Shown here one piece after another: positions 1-10,682 of a stretch of 64,000 nt of DNA; positions within the stretch are counted from its first letter, which is position 1; each line of letters opens with the position of its first letter. Under the pieces are notes generated by a model. The model was not told the DNA's origin. It saw only the letters and a list, made by a program, of their open reading frames with translations, and did no database searches. Location: the NCBI GenBank assembly GCA_950097015.1, contig CATNEN010000003.1:10879501-10943500 (forward strand), written 5' to 3'. The position numbers and the translations under genes are program-made. This stretch comes from Macrostomum hystrix. Lineage: Eukaryota; Platyhelminthes; Macrostomidae.

Positions 1-225
1 GAATGGGATTTCATATCTACGAGGATTCGGATTTGATATCTAAGATTAGGATATTTCATCTACAAATAGGATTTTAATTTTATAACTGCGATTAGGTTTT
101 CTGTTTCCCGGATGAAATATTATACTTTCAGATGGGATTGTGTTCAATCTAATGGGATTTCATAACAGAATTTGGGGTTTCCCTACATCCAAGTGGGATT
201 TCATATCAGCTAGTACGCCTTGCAG
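1..225. repeat. degenerate TGGGATTTCATATC repeat, probably intronic
   Basis: Loose repeats of a phrase like TGGGATTTCATATC recur about every 30-60 bases. The stretch ends in a plausible 3' splice site, CGCCTTGCAG at 216-225, so it is probably the intron before the exon that follows. No coding signal is seen. Confidence 0.5.
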
Positions 226-997
226 GTTTCCACCAGCATTGGTATCATCCTTAATCACCCATAACAACCATCAGGCTATCGCGAAGCGAACCCTGGCTCG
301 CAATGTCGCCGAAGGTTCCCATCCTAAGCTGGCGCAGCACAGCAAAAAGCCAAATAAGCCTCCCATGAGGCCGCCCGCATTATTCAAAACATCTGTGTAT
401 AGCTCCGCTGATGTCCTGGACGGCGGCGGCACTGGCGTCAGCGTCGACAACCCCGATTCGAATTCCCCGCCTGTAGAGCTTAGGCCGCGTCCGGCCACCA
501 TGACTATGGGACTGAGGCAGGCAACTCTGCTTGAACTGCCCAGCCTGCTTAGGAGTGCCGTCAATCCCAATCAGCTGATGTACACCATCGGCGTGGCATC
601 CGCTGACAAGCCTCAGAGACCGGCTCGGCCTCCGCCGCCGCGTCCTCCGCCTCCATCGACTCTGATAGCATCGGCTACTAACGCCGCCGACACAGACGAC
701 AATGCCGATGATAGCGATAATAGCGACGACGTCTCTAGCGAGTCTTCTCACGAATTACGCATTAGCTTACACCTGGTGTCGATTTCATCGCCTGTTAGTG
801 TTGCTCAGCCAACTAATGATTATACCCATGCCGCCTCAGAAGACATCGACCGTACGTTGAAACCTCAGCACCAGCTAATGATCAAAACTAACGGACCTCT
901 ACCATTGCCTCCGTTGAGTTCGCTGCCAGACGAACTGCCCGGTAGTCCATTGTTGACGCCGAATTTAACAGACAATGATTGTCTAGCTCAGGGGTAG
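226..997 (+). CDS. terminal exon of an unidentified gene; stop supplied by a hAT element
   Basis: Open frame of about 256 codons read from 227 after a TTGCAG acceptor at 220-225. It is probably the last exon of a gene whose start lies left of the window. The product is low-complexity: a proline/arginine run near 620-655, an acidic Asp/Ser run near 690-745, then a proline/leucine-rich end. No domain is recognised; it could be a disordered cytoplasmic tail. Codon third positions are GC-rich, like the other genes here and unlike the flanking DNA. The stop TAG (995-997) lies inside the terminal repeat of a hAT element starting at 989. Just beyond the element, 1634-1641 repeats the pre-insertion sequence and is followed directly by TGA. 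The ancestral protein therefore probably ended two codons earlier. Coding status is inferred from composition and the acceptor; the first ATG at 140 lies in repeat sequence and is unlikely to be a true start. Confidence 0.5.
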
Positions 998-1630
998 GCA
1001 AACTTATTTGCTGGCGGGCCAAAGAGAGAACCTAAAAGACGACAGCGGGCCGCATTGACTGTATAAATATGAGATATGGGAGAGATGAGACACGGGAGAG
1101 ATGAGACACGCGAGAGATTAGACACGGGAGAGATGAGACACGGGAGAGATTAGACACGGGAGAGATGAGACACGGGAGAGATTAGACACGGGAGAGATGA
1201 GACACGGGAGAGATTAGACACGGGAGAGATGAGAGACGGGAGAGATTAGACACGCGAGAGATTAGACACAGGAGAGATGAGACACGGGAGAGATTAGACA
1301 CGGGAGAGATTAGACACGCGAGAGATTAGACACGGGAGAGATGAGACACGGGAGAGATTAGACACGCGAGAGATTAGACACGGGAGAGATGAGACACGGG
1401 AGAGATTAGACACGGGAGAGATGAGACACAGGAGAGATTAGACACGGGAGAGATGAGACACGGATAAGATAAGACAGTGGAGAGATGAGACACGGGAGAG
1501 ATGAGACACGGGAGAGATTAGACCGAGAGAGATGAAACAGGACACTATAGATGTCAGAAGGGGCAACGGGCCGGATTTGGGAGCTTCGAGGGCCGCATCT
1601 GGCCCGCGGGCCGGAGTTTGCCGACCCCTG
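989..1630. mobile_element. non-autonomous hAT-type DNA transposon
   Basis: The left end reads CAGGGGTAGGCAAACT and the inverse of the right end (1615-1630) reads CAGGGGTCGGCAAACT. These are terminal inverted repeats with one mismatch, followed on both sides by GCGGGCC-rich subterminal sequence. This is the classic hAT (Charlie-like) terminus. No transposase is present; the middle is a 16-bp minisatellite. Candidate 8-bp flanks are GTCTAGCT at 981-988 and CTCTAGCT at 1634-1641, with one mismatch and three extra bases (GGA) on the right, so the target duplication is imperfect. Confidence 0.8.
1075..1540. repeat. 16-bp minisatellite inside the hAT element
   Basis: About 29 copies of GGGAGAGATKAGACAC. 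They alternate between GATGAGACAC and GATTAGACAC variants, with some CGCGAGAG copies. The array fills the interior of the hAT element and has probably expanded there. Confidence 0.9.
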
Positions 1631-1644
1631 GGACTCTAGCTTGA

Positions 1645-4020
1645 TGGGATTAGGGATAGTCCAGAATTAACGAGAGTCGAGGCATCATTAGAGTCTAATT
1701 TGAGACAAACTTAAATGCTAATGTTCGTTTAATATATATTTTCATAAATGTGCCTGATCATCTGATTTAATTTCCTTTAGCTAGCTAAATGTGCTCTATT
1801 TTTTGTTTTATATTTTTAACACTAATTTATGTATTCACTTTTATCGCTACAGCATAAAAAAGCCCACCTGAATAAGATTGCTTTTAAATATCTCTAACCA
1901 CGCCACTGGTGTCATGTCCTACTCCTGATTCGTAATAATCCCAATCAACCTACTAGTAGATATTAATTCGCTAAAACCCGAATAACCTAGGTCGTGATTT
2001 GCTAAAATCCCCTTTTCAGCTTGTCCAGACTCAATCAAATCCCAATTAATCTAGCATTCTAGGTCATGAATCATGATTCAATCGAATGAAACAAAATCCC
2101 AATTAATGTAGGTCATGATTCAATGAAATTCCAATTGACCTTGGTTTTAATTCACAGAAAAATGTGCGAAAACGGACTTTTTGGTACATCTTACTTAATT
2201 GTCATTAACTTTCAGTCCTACAAAAAGTTTTTATGCACTTTTAGTAAACATTTTATCTAAATTTTTATGCACTTCGCTTCCAAGTGCGAAATTTTTTTAT
2301 CGCGTCAACTCAATCCTCAATCTTCCGCAAGACAATTGTTCTATTTGCTTTAAAAAACTTTGTCTATCGGTCTTCTTGTTTATCATCTACAAGTGCCTGT
2401 TTATTTTTTATTACAGTTACAAATGTAACGCATTTTACTACTTTTTTCAACTATTTAACAATCACTGTTTGATGTATTTACTGATACATATTTATTTCAT
2501 TGTAAATTAGATTCTGACTGTGACTAGTAGGATTTTTATTCTTCTCTTTACTATTTTTTATAGAATCTAATTCAAACACACTACATGGTTGAACTTTTAT
2601 TTTCAAATTTCCGCTTATCGTTACCATGTAAAAGGACGACCTTGGGAATCAGCCCACTGTTTTTATTGGGCTGAATTGTCAAATGACAGACAGTCCACTT
2701 CTATGACTGTCACTACTGGATAAAGCCAAAGGAAATATCACGTGATGACTTTTACCCAATCAGACACATGTGACAAAAGAAAGCCACAAGAAAAAGTCGG
2801 GTGGGATCTAATCGGATGATTCCCTCGACCTCAATGTCGTCCTTGTACATGAATCCAAATGATCCTATATGTTATTTAGTTGTAATTCTCGCTACTAGCC
2901 TAGCCTGCTTAATGCATATCATCCTCAACCAGACATCCTTGATGTTGCTCATCCCGTGACAATTTTTATCCAACTTACAGTTAGACTAACTACCTTGCAT
3001 GGTCACACTTTTAGCTTTCATATATTTTTATGCAGCCATATCTTATCAGTATTTCAGTGATGTTTATTGTATAATTGTTTTAAACATCTTTCGAATAACG
3101 TTTTTTCCTAAGCTGCAACCTGTTTAACCTGTAAAGTGCAAGTTTAAAACTTTTGGATTACTCTTATATTCAAAAAACTTTTATTGACAATTAAATTGTA
3201 GCCTCATCGTGAATGAATATAATCTGTCCGTCTCACTATCATTCTGCTTCTTGCTCTCTCTCTCTCTCGTGGATTCCTGCTTAGAAAGATGTACTTCGTT
3301 ATGTGTGCATATCTAGATTGTGATTTCACATTTCAATTAACTGTGAATAGATTAAATACATTATAGTTGTAAATTCGTCGTCATTTTAACACAATTAATT
3401 CCAATACTGATTTATCTGTGTATCGATATTAGCTTTTTTTAAATACAATTAAAGGTCTTTAATTTTTTCTAAAATGACTTCTAGACGGCAGGCATACTGA
3501 TTGTCTTCTGTAATACTGATTGTCATTGCTTATCTTGTCGTTGATTTTTTCATGCTTTTCATCTGTAACTTTACACATAGGAGTGTAGCTTTTAGACGGA
3601 TCAAGTGGTTTGTGTACTAATATCTATTTTATAAATTCAAGGAAAACTCGAGGTAAGCTTATCCTCGATTCGGGTAAAGACTAGATCGTATATGATACTT
3701 TATATTAAGGATTCAAATCGTGGGAATGAAAAAGCTGAAAAACGTACCCAGAATACCCAACCTTTTATATTTTCTACCGACTATTGCATAAAATATGGAT
3801 TATTAACTTCTATATTTGTTTTGTACCAATCAGCCTTACATTATTATAATCTACAAGTAGTACTAAAACTGTTTTTTAATTACATATTTTCAATAATGAC
3901 TTGGGTGCATGTGTTCTAAAACGCTTCATTGTGTACTGCTGCGATCTGGGAAGGGAAGGGAAGGTTCTAAAATTTACGAGCGTATTTATCTGCCGCTGTG
4001 GACTTGTCTTTTTTAGGTTC
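1645..4020. other. AT-rich intergenic region, no gene seen
   Basis: No convincing coding exon on either strand; the ORFs here are short and AT-biased. A small hairpin (CAGCCCA / TGGGCTG) lies near 2651-2676. Weak AATCCCAATT-type repeats occur at 1920-2160. Confidence 0.6.
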
Positions 4021-4466
4021 ACCATTCCCAGCGTGTGACCCTGATCTGTTAACACCTTCGCTTTGCTCCGATAACTTTGGGCCGCGGTGATAGGCTAGAG
4101 CCGTTTAGCTTCCGATTTGGGGGTGTGAAAATTTTACGACCTTGGCTTAAAAATTTAGCTAGACCGTGGGAAAGTTTAGCCAGCCGACACCCGCCGCCTT
4201 GTCTTACCACCTCGACTTTGTTTTTATTTTATTGGTTGAGTTTTATGAGCCTCTGCAGACAGAATCACTATCAGCAGACAGTAAAGTGTTGTTTACTGAC
4301 CAATACTGGCCAATGACAATCTTTTTTTAGCTGAGAAAATCCTCACTTTAGTTTTCATCGAAGTAAACTTTTTCCTTTTTGCCATGCCAATTAAAATAGA
4401 GTTTAACCAAAGCTTTTATGGCCGTTAGCTGTGAAAAATAATCTGCTTTTGTGGTGTCCTTTTCAG

Positions 4467-4928
4467 ATGTTATGTCTGGATGCTGTGCAGAAAGCTGCTC
4501 ACACTTCTGCCAATCTCGGTCACGCCTTTCGGATTTTAATTGCCAGCACTAAAGCATTAAAAACAGTTCCATTAAAACTTTCGTGTGGTCTAAAATCCGA
4601 CAGTAGATTCATGGAAGGCAGCAACAATTCTAATGATAAAAGCGAGCTTGCACCAGTGGCATTGCCGCCTGAAGTTAAGAAGGCGCACGAGTCTGCTGTT
4701 AACCGCGGCGAGGAAGCGTACGTCGATCCAGTGACTGGCTATCGAGTATTCACAGAACTGGCTCACAGGAAACGCGGCTATTGCTGTGGACATATGTGTC
4801 GTCATGTAAGGAATTTTATCTATGATTTATTCAAATAGAACTTTTACTTTGCTTTGTTAACAAAATGCATAAACTCCCTGTTTTTATTTCAGTGTCCCTT
4901 CAACCACCAAGCTGTAAAGAAAACCTAA
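4467..4928 (+). CDS. C1orf53-like protein (DUF5522), two exons
   Basis: Exons 4467-4805 and 4893-4928 join in phase 0 across an 87-bp GTAAGG...TTTCAG intron to give a 124-residue protein. The C-terminal third carries the signature of the small C1orf53/DUF5522 family: YVDPVTGYRVFTELAHRKRG (residues about 84-103), then YCCGHMCRH, completed by CPF from exon 2. The Cys/His cluster CC...CRHCP is split exactly by the intron, so the one-exon reading frame loses it. The function of the family is not established. The N-terminal part is basic and alanine-rich and might be an organelle targeting sequence, which is only a guess. The ATG at 4467 abuts a TTTTCAG acceptor directly, so the 5' end is made either by an upstream cis intron or by spliced-leader trans-splicing. 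The upstream in-frame ATG at 4431 is therefore not favoured. The next gene lies about 930 bp downstream on the same strand. Confidence 0.85.
4806..4892 (+). other. intron of the C1orf53-like gene
   Basis: Donor CAT|GTAAGG and acceptor TTTATTTCAG|TG. Removing it restores the conserved RHCP sequence, which supports the splice model. Confidence 0.85.
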
Positions 4929-5345
4929 AACTGGACTTTTTCGTAGAAATGAAACCCGGAAGACTAAAGGGCGAAGGAACTTTAAGTACAATTTCTGATG
5001 TTGCATTCTTCTTTTGGAACGTAGATGTAGTTGCACTGAATTAAACTTCCTACAAATGTACTTTGAATGTTAAAATTGATCATCTCGTAGCTTTTGTCTT
5101 TAGTGGTCCTTATAATAGTCTGTTTCAGATTCTACGTGTTTTATTCGACTGCTGAGCACATTGAGCAGTCTGTAATGTTCTTTCTTGTAATGTCGCGTAC
5201 TTGCCAGCGGTTGTGATTGTTTAAATAAGTAATCACGAGTTTTCAAGTGTGTGCTTTTTATATATTACTTTCATTGCGTCTTTCTTAAGTCAATATTGTT
5301 GACTACCAAAGCTCTGCGTAAAAACAAAACATAATAAATGTATTA
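4929..5345 (+). other. 3' UTR of the C1orf53-like gene
   Basis: Non-coding AT-rich sequence after the stop. An AATAAA polyadenylation signal at about 5333-5338 would end a transcript near 5350-5360. No repeat array is present here. Confidence 0.5.
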
Positions 5346-5689
5346 CTTTGCAGTAGCAGGCAACAGTCGTTGCACTACTCATAAATGGTTTAATCAGATC
5401 GTTAATCTGATTAAGAAGTAAATTGACGATAGTTTCGTTTTTTTGTTTTTTCATTATCGGACCATTAAAGTGCTTAAGATGAATATGTAAGTCTTCAGTA
5501 TGCAGTAATTAACATGTCAATTAATTATAATGTAGAAATATCTCTTTATAATATGACATATATTAAGCGTAGCGATTTCCCAAAACAAGGGGTGGTTTTT
5601 TTTTTCTTTTAGAGGGAGTTTTCCACGACTCTCTGACTCTAACCCCCGGAGTCCCTATTTTGTCACTCCGCCCACCCAGCGTCTTTCTT

Positions 5690-5800
5690 GACCAATCACC
5701 GGCGACTTAGCCTCTTAGCCAATAGAATTTGACCTGACTTTGTCATTGGTCCAAGCCTTTATTTACTCTATATTTAAGGACACAGGAACTGGATGATCCA
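5690..5800 (+). promoter_or_regulatory. TATA/CCAAT promoter of the Bicaudal-C-like gene
   Basis: CCAAT at 5692-5696 and 5719-5723, and the inverse ATTGG at 5745-5749, lie upstream of a TATA-like TATATTTAAG at about 5770-5779. Transcription would start near 5800, leaving a short 5' UTR of about 60 bases before the ATG at 5863. Spacing and order fit a classical polymerase II core promoter. Confidence 0.7.
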
Positions 5801-5862
5801 TCTTTTTCATCTCGAACCCACCCTATAGATTTTAATTTTCGCTGTTCGATTGAATCTTTATA

Positions 5863-7079
5863 ATGTATCATCTACTGAAAGGACCGATTCTGCGCATTAA
5901 TGTGTCCAGAGACGACCATAGTCATCTGATTGGCAAAAAGGGAAGCTTTCACAAGCAACTGCAATCCGCTTCCAAGACGCTGATCAATTTCCCGGATATA
6001 GTAAATAAAGGCCGAACTTTTAAAGTGAACGAGTTTTTTAGACACGAAAGTTCCAACACCTCTAGATCTGACGAAGTCATCATCACACCGGCCGAGATCG
6101 AACTGAAGAAGGAGCCGTGCTCCCCCGAAGCAGAAGATCGCCTGGCTGAGACTCTGATTGCTTCTATGCAAAACATCCGGAGAAACCAGCTATTCATCAT
6201 CAGGATTGTCTTTCCCACACTTGCCGGCACATCGGCCGAGATCAGTAATGAGTTGTCCCGAATCGCATCCATGGCTTCATTCGAGTCCATCTCCGTGGCC
6301 GTTGAAAAAGATCCGCCGACTACATTCGTCATCCGAGGAATCATGGACGTCGCCTCCAAGGTTGTTGTCATTGCCGACCTAATTAAAGAGTGCCTTGCCG
6401 GCCAGTTCAACCTGCCAATGTCAAAAATCTACACCACGGATAGGATTCCAGTGCATCATTGGAGAGAAGTTGTAAGGACAGCCAGCAAAGCTATTCCCAA
6501 GAGTTTCAAGATGAACTGCGACGAGACTGCTTTGACGCCCGCCTCGGCGCTAAACGCATTTTTCAAGGACATCGGCATTACTATTGAATTTCAAGACGAC
6601 TGCCTTGTGGTGATTTCCGGTCAAGACCCGACTAAGATTTTGAAGACTAAGCTTCTACTGACTAGCTCGCTGCCTGTTAGCATTCTGATTGCTTATAATT
6701 CTGTCTCTGACAATCTAGCAGACAAGGCTGCCGCTCAAGCTCTAGAAGAGATCTACAATGTTCGAATTCGGACAGACATTGACGGCTCATTCGGCAATTC
6801 GAGCGCCATGTTTGACGGCGATTGTTCTTCAATCAAGCGATTCTTTGTCGGCAAGAAGATCTGCCTGGAGACGCACGAGGCAAACACTTCGGCGCTGTTT
6901 GAAGTGAAGTGGCTTCTATCCCAGAGCAACCTGCAGCAGCTGCTGTCGCTCTGGAATCGAGTTCGCGACCTTTGGCTCAAAGGTGAATCGGATCTGCCGT
7001 TTTATCTGCGCTCACCCAAGCGATTCGCAATGATCAATGGCAATTCTGGCTCGCCCATGCATTCGCCACGCAAGCCAGG

Positions 7080-7120
<41 letters not shown>

Positions 7121-7640
7121 TATCGCCGGCTCGGCCAACTAAGCCAGTAGTGCCAGTGTCAAATTTTCTGCTGATGAATCGTCTGGGACTTGAGCCTGCA
7201 GGTTAGTTTGAAAATGATCTTTAAAAAACTAAACCATTTTAATTTTGACCTATAAAAACAATTTTACATTCGCTCTACAATAACACACAGGAAAGAAATC
7301 TGGTGGCTTGACTGTCAGGACGCCGAGTGTAGAATCAAATCCGCCACGCTTCTGCCAGTTTCCCATCCCAAATCAACAGCAGCAGCAGCAGCAGCAGCTC
7401 ACTAGCATCACCAACCTGTTCAATAGGCACCAGCTAGCCCCAATGCCCATCACAAGTACCACATATGCTACTACTGCTACTAACAGTAGTACTACGATAG
7501 CTAATGCTCACCCGATGGCAGCGACTTTCTACAACCGAAGCCCGGAAATCGGCGTCAAGAATCCAAACGCTGAATTCGACGAAGAACTGGCCGAAAATCT
7601 GCTGGACGAACTGAGGCGAGTAGCCATTTGGAGTTCGTAA
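5863..7640 (+). CDS. Bicaudal-C-like KH-domain RNA-binding protein, two exons
   Basis: Exons 5863-7201 and 7291-7640 join in phase 1 (GCAG|GTTAGT ... ACACACAG|GA) to a 562-residue protein. Residues about 8-45 match the KH pattern of Bicaudal-C proteins: INVSRDDHSHLIGKKG with GXXG at 24-27, then an INFPD segment. A KH-like segment follows (about 106-180, beginning with an LFIIRIVFP strand), then a second pair at about 215-345 in which no GXXG loop is seen. The C-terminal third is disordered, with a 12-glutamine CAG run at 7081-7116 and a shorter CAG run at 7376-7396. Bicaudal-C regulates mRNA translation and decay in the cytoplasm, normally using KH domains plus a C-terminal SAM domain that polymerises the protein. 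No SAM domain is visible and the stop comes early, so this is either a divergent short paralogue or a gene whose SAM exon was lost. The TATA/CCAAT promoter just upstream supports an intact gene. Confidence 0.8.
7202..7290 (+). other. intron of the Bicaudal-C-like gene
   Basis: 89-bp GT-AG intron, donor G|GTTAGT and acceptor ACACACAG|GA. Joining keeps the frame; exon lengths 1339 and 350 add to 563 codons including the stop. Confidence 0.8.
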
Positions 7641-8940
7641 TTCAGCTTTTTCAAAGGTCGGAATTTGGAACTTATATTGAGGACATTTGCATTCAATTCC
7701 GTTGAAGGCGGTGAAATTATTTCCTTTTTCACTAAACTTTATCATCCTTTTCTCGATATAAAGGTCGCCCAAAATAATTCTAATCGATTTGTTTATTTTA
7801 ACGAATCTGCGAAAGTTTAAAATATTTTCTGTTCTATAACATCCGTCAGGATTTCCAATCGATAACTCGATAAACTATCTCCATAGGATTCGACCAATTT
7901 TTCGATTACTAACATAAAAGTACATGTTCGACTTTTTCATGTAAAATATCCCACACAGTTTTTTCCCATTCCTTTGATCCCCGGTCATTGTAAGATTTCC
8001 CAAACTAAAATATCCTAAAAAATCCCAATTTTATTCCCTCTTAAATATCCTAACTAAATCCCAACTGATTTGCCATTGAAAATATCCCAACTAAATCCCA
8101 ATTGATTTCCCAACTAAAATATCCCAACTAAATCCCAATTGATTTAAAAACAAAAATATCCCAATCAAATCCGAATTAATTTTTATCTAAATTATCATTA
8201 TATATCGATTTCTCAATAGTGGATCCCTCATTAATTTATTTCGCAAATCCACTTCGAATCGCGAATCTGTTAAAAGTACATTTTCATTGTTTTTTCTACT
8301 CGAAGATCCGTTCGTCAGCCGTACTTTTCTATCAGTTTTTATTTCAATCCGCGAATCGATGGCATTGTGTGGAGCGAGTAGAAATTTAATTCTGTTTCGC
8401 CCGAGTTTCTTTGTAAATATTTGTTTGAAATTGTTGCATGAAGTTTTCACTATTTTATCTTTGTATGGTTGTCTAAAAGTACATTTCGTACTGTACTTAC
8501 TCAATGCCGCAATTTCTCTTTTTCTTATTTTACATCAATGCACTTATTTATCATAAAAGCTTCATCGTGTATTTAATCATTTAAATATTTTTTTGTTTGT
8601 TCTCAAATATTTTCATAAACATCAAACAAAATAAACCATTGCCATTGTTGCAAGTTCTTCGTTTTTTTAGTTCGTGTTTTTTCCCATAAAATCACAACTA
8701 ATTCTTGGTTTTCTTTGTTGCTAAATTTTGAAATTGCGGATTCAAAAAAGTTGCTTACAAAAATCTAAGAAAGTAGCGAAATATTGGCGAGAAAAAATGT
8801 TTTTTTAAAATCGACGAATCAGATTCTTCAAAATTCAAAGCTGAGATCCATCGTTCTGAGTAGATATTGGTGTCTAATTCTAGAAAAATCTCACTTAATT
8901 ATAGTTACTTTCTTGGAAATATAGAGTTCTATCTTCCATA
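7641..8940. other. 3' flank of the Bicaudal-C-like gene with short AATCCCAA repeats
   Basis: AT-rich and non-coding. Around 7980-8175 a degenerate repeat of AATCCCAACTAAA-type units (12-14 bp) occurs. An AATAAA lies at about 8630-8635. No gene is recognised on either strand. Confidence 0.5.
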
Positions 8941-9250
8941 TCCCAAAAGGATTAAGAGCCATCAAAATATCCCAAAATCTCGGAAGACCATGTTCCATTC
9001 GAATTCAAATTAAAATCCCAAAAAAGATGAAATTCCCTCACGAAAATCCTAAAAGGATTAAGTTCCCTCAGGAAAATCCCAAAGGATTAAGTTCCCCCTG
9101 GAAAATCCCAAAGAATTAAGTTCCCTCAGGAAAAATCCCAAAGGATTAGGTTCCATCTGGAAAATCCCAAAAGATTAAATTCCATCGGGAAAATCCCAAA
9201 GGATTAAGTTCCCTCTGAAGAATCCCAAAGAATTAATTTTTCACACTTAC
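8940..9250. repeat. ~29-bp degenerate minisatellite
   Basis: About ten diverged copies of a unit containing AAAATCCCAAAGGATTAAG followed by a TTCCCTCWGG-like part. Copies differ at many positions, so this is an old array. Weaker copies continue to about 9480. Confidence 0.7.
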
Positions 9251-9479
9251 ATCCCAGAAGGATTAATAGCTATCTATTTATATCCCAAAAATTATGACGA
9301 CATATCATCCATGTACTAAAAATGACTAATCTGACTTTATCCCCAAGAAGTAAATCTGTTTTATCCCTAAATGATTAAGTGCAATCATTCAAATCCCAAA
9401 ATGTTTAAGTTTCATCTGGAAAATACCAAAAAGATTAGGAACCATCTTTCTGACCCGAAATGGTTCAGATCCACGAATC

Positions 9480-10008
9480 GTAATTTTCCAAAGCGAGTAT
9501 TTGCTACATAAGCTTATAAGTAGTGTAGTTAGCGTTTTTTTTTCAAAAACCAGACAGTGAATGTACAGTCATTGCTGAAGGACTACAGTTTTCTTGTCGA
9601 GTTTTTTATTGCTATAGCTTTACTTTTTTCAACCAGCATGGCAGGTGGGGTTTTGTGTAAGATATGCAAACAGCTGTAGCCCCTAAGAACAATGTCTAGA
9701 GTCCTACCAACTCTCTTTGTGATTCTAATATAAGCTTGAAGCTTTATACTTATTAGCATAGCAACCTGGCGCTTTTATGGTACACTTCATTCGCCTATAG
9801 TTTGCCGAGCTATGGTATAGGGTCGCGGCCTGGCTTTTAAGGCAGGGAGGGTATACACAGAAACGAGTCTATGCGACAGGTGCTAAAACTGCTTTAGTTA
9901 AAAATTCGAGCTTGTTGCTATACAGTCTTATCTCTCTGCTTTTTTTAGCAAGACGCCAAATGTAAGTATGTAACAAGTTTTTTTCTCGTATACTAGTAAA
10001 CTTCTCTG
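9480..10008. other. intergenic sequence, nothing recognised
   Basis: Mixed-composition sequence without open frames, clear repeats or RNA-gene signals. Confidence 0.5.
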
Positions 10009-10310
10009 GAGAATCATCTGGTAATCATGTGGTAGGCTGGAGAATCATCTGGTAGACTGGGTAATCATCTGGTAGACTGAAGAATCGCCTGGTAGACTGG
10101 TAGACTGGGGGAATCATCTGGTAGACTGAAGAATCGCCTGGTAGACTGAAGAATCGCCTGGTAGACAGGGTAATCGCCTGGTAGACTGGGTAATCGCCTG
10201 GTAGACTGGGTAATCGTCTGGTAGACTGGGTAATCGTCTGGTAGACTGGGTAATCGCCTGGTAGGCTGGGTAATCGCCTGGTAGGCTGGGGAATCATCTG
10301 GTAGACTGGG
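10009..10310. repeat. 20-bp minisatellite
   Basis: About 15 copies of GTAGACTGGGTAATCGCCTG, with variants (GAATC, GAAGAATC, CATCTG). Stop-free on the minus strand, which creates a spurious open frame. Confidence 0.9.
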
Positions 10311-10412
10311 AACCGCGATGTTAGCTGGTGTTAGCTGGTGTAGAGCTGATATTAGCTGGAATACTGATGAAGTTATAATTATTTCGTTTAAATCCAATTG
10401 GCGGTTGCCCCA

Positions 10413-10426
10413 GTTGCCATGGAAAC
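10413..10426 (+). promoter_or_regulatory. RFX X-box-like palindrome at a start codon
   Basis: GTTGCCATGGAAAC fits the RFX X-box pattern (GTTNCC, two-base spacer, RGNAAC). It overlaps the ATG at 10419-10421. The match may be partly forced by coding and start-context sequence (GCCATGG), so function is uncertain. Confidence 0.3.
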
Positions 10427-10682
10427 GTACCGCTTCGCCTGTCCCGGTGCCCCCGCCTGTCACCGGGCCTACGCCGAGCCGCAGGCCTTGAAGGCGCACA
10501 CACTGTGCTGTGAGCACGCTCGTGCCAAGAGCCTCCCAGCCTGGAACGCCAGCATGCCGAATAATTTCGCCGCCTCGCGAGTGTTCTATCACGACAGGAG
10601 TCTGGGCAACATCACCATCTGCCGGCGCAATGCCATCGAATTTAGTCGCGGCCGCGAACGCTTCATTCACTCTTCGTATTGA
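10419..10682 (+). CDS. small 87-residue protein with a C2H2-like zinc-binding motif
   Basis: The open frame from ATG 10419 to TGA 10682 has strongly GC-biased third positions (GCC, CTG, AAC, ATC, CGC). It stands out as a coding island in AT-rich DNA. The N-terminus has a C-x5-C-x12-H-x5-H arrangement (CPGAPAC ... LKAHTLCCEH) resembling one irregular C2H2 zinc finger. The rest (SRVFYHDRSLGNITICRRN...) is not recognised. A TGCCCCAG acceptor-like sequence ends 4 bases before the in-frame GCC-ATG, so this is either a single-exon gene, a trans-spliced gene or the last exon of a longer gene. Phase does not fit a continuation of the Bicaudal-C-like gene. The minus-strand frame over the same bases is an extension of the neighbouring minisatellite and is rejected. 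Confidence 0.6.
   Translation: METYRFACPGAPACHRAYAEPQALKAHTLCCEHARAKSLPAWNASMPNNFAASRVFYHDRSLGNITICRRNAIEFSRGRERFIHSSY

Noticed and set aside
4077-4316. 79-codon frame upstream of the C1orf53-like gene
   Set aside because: No ATG in good context and no similarity; probably promoter or 5' flank sequence.
10065-10670. 201-codon minus frame overlapping the small C2H2-like gene
   Set aside because: The C-terminal half is the 20-bp minisatellite and the codon bias of the overlap belongs to the plus strand.
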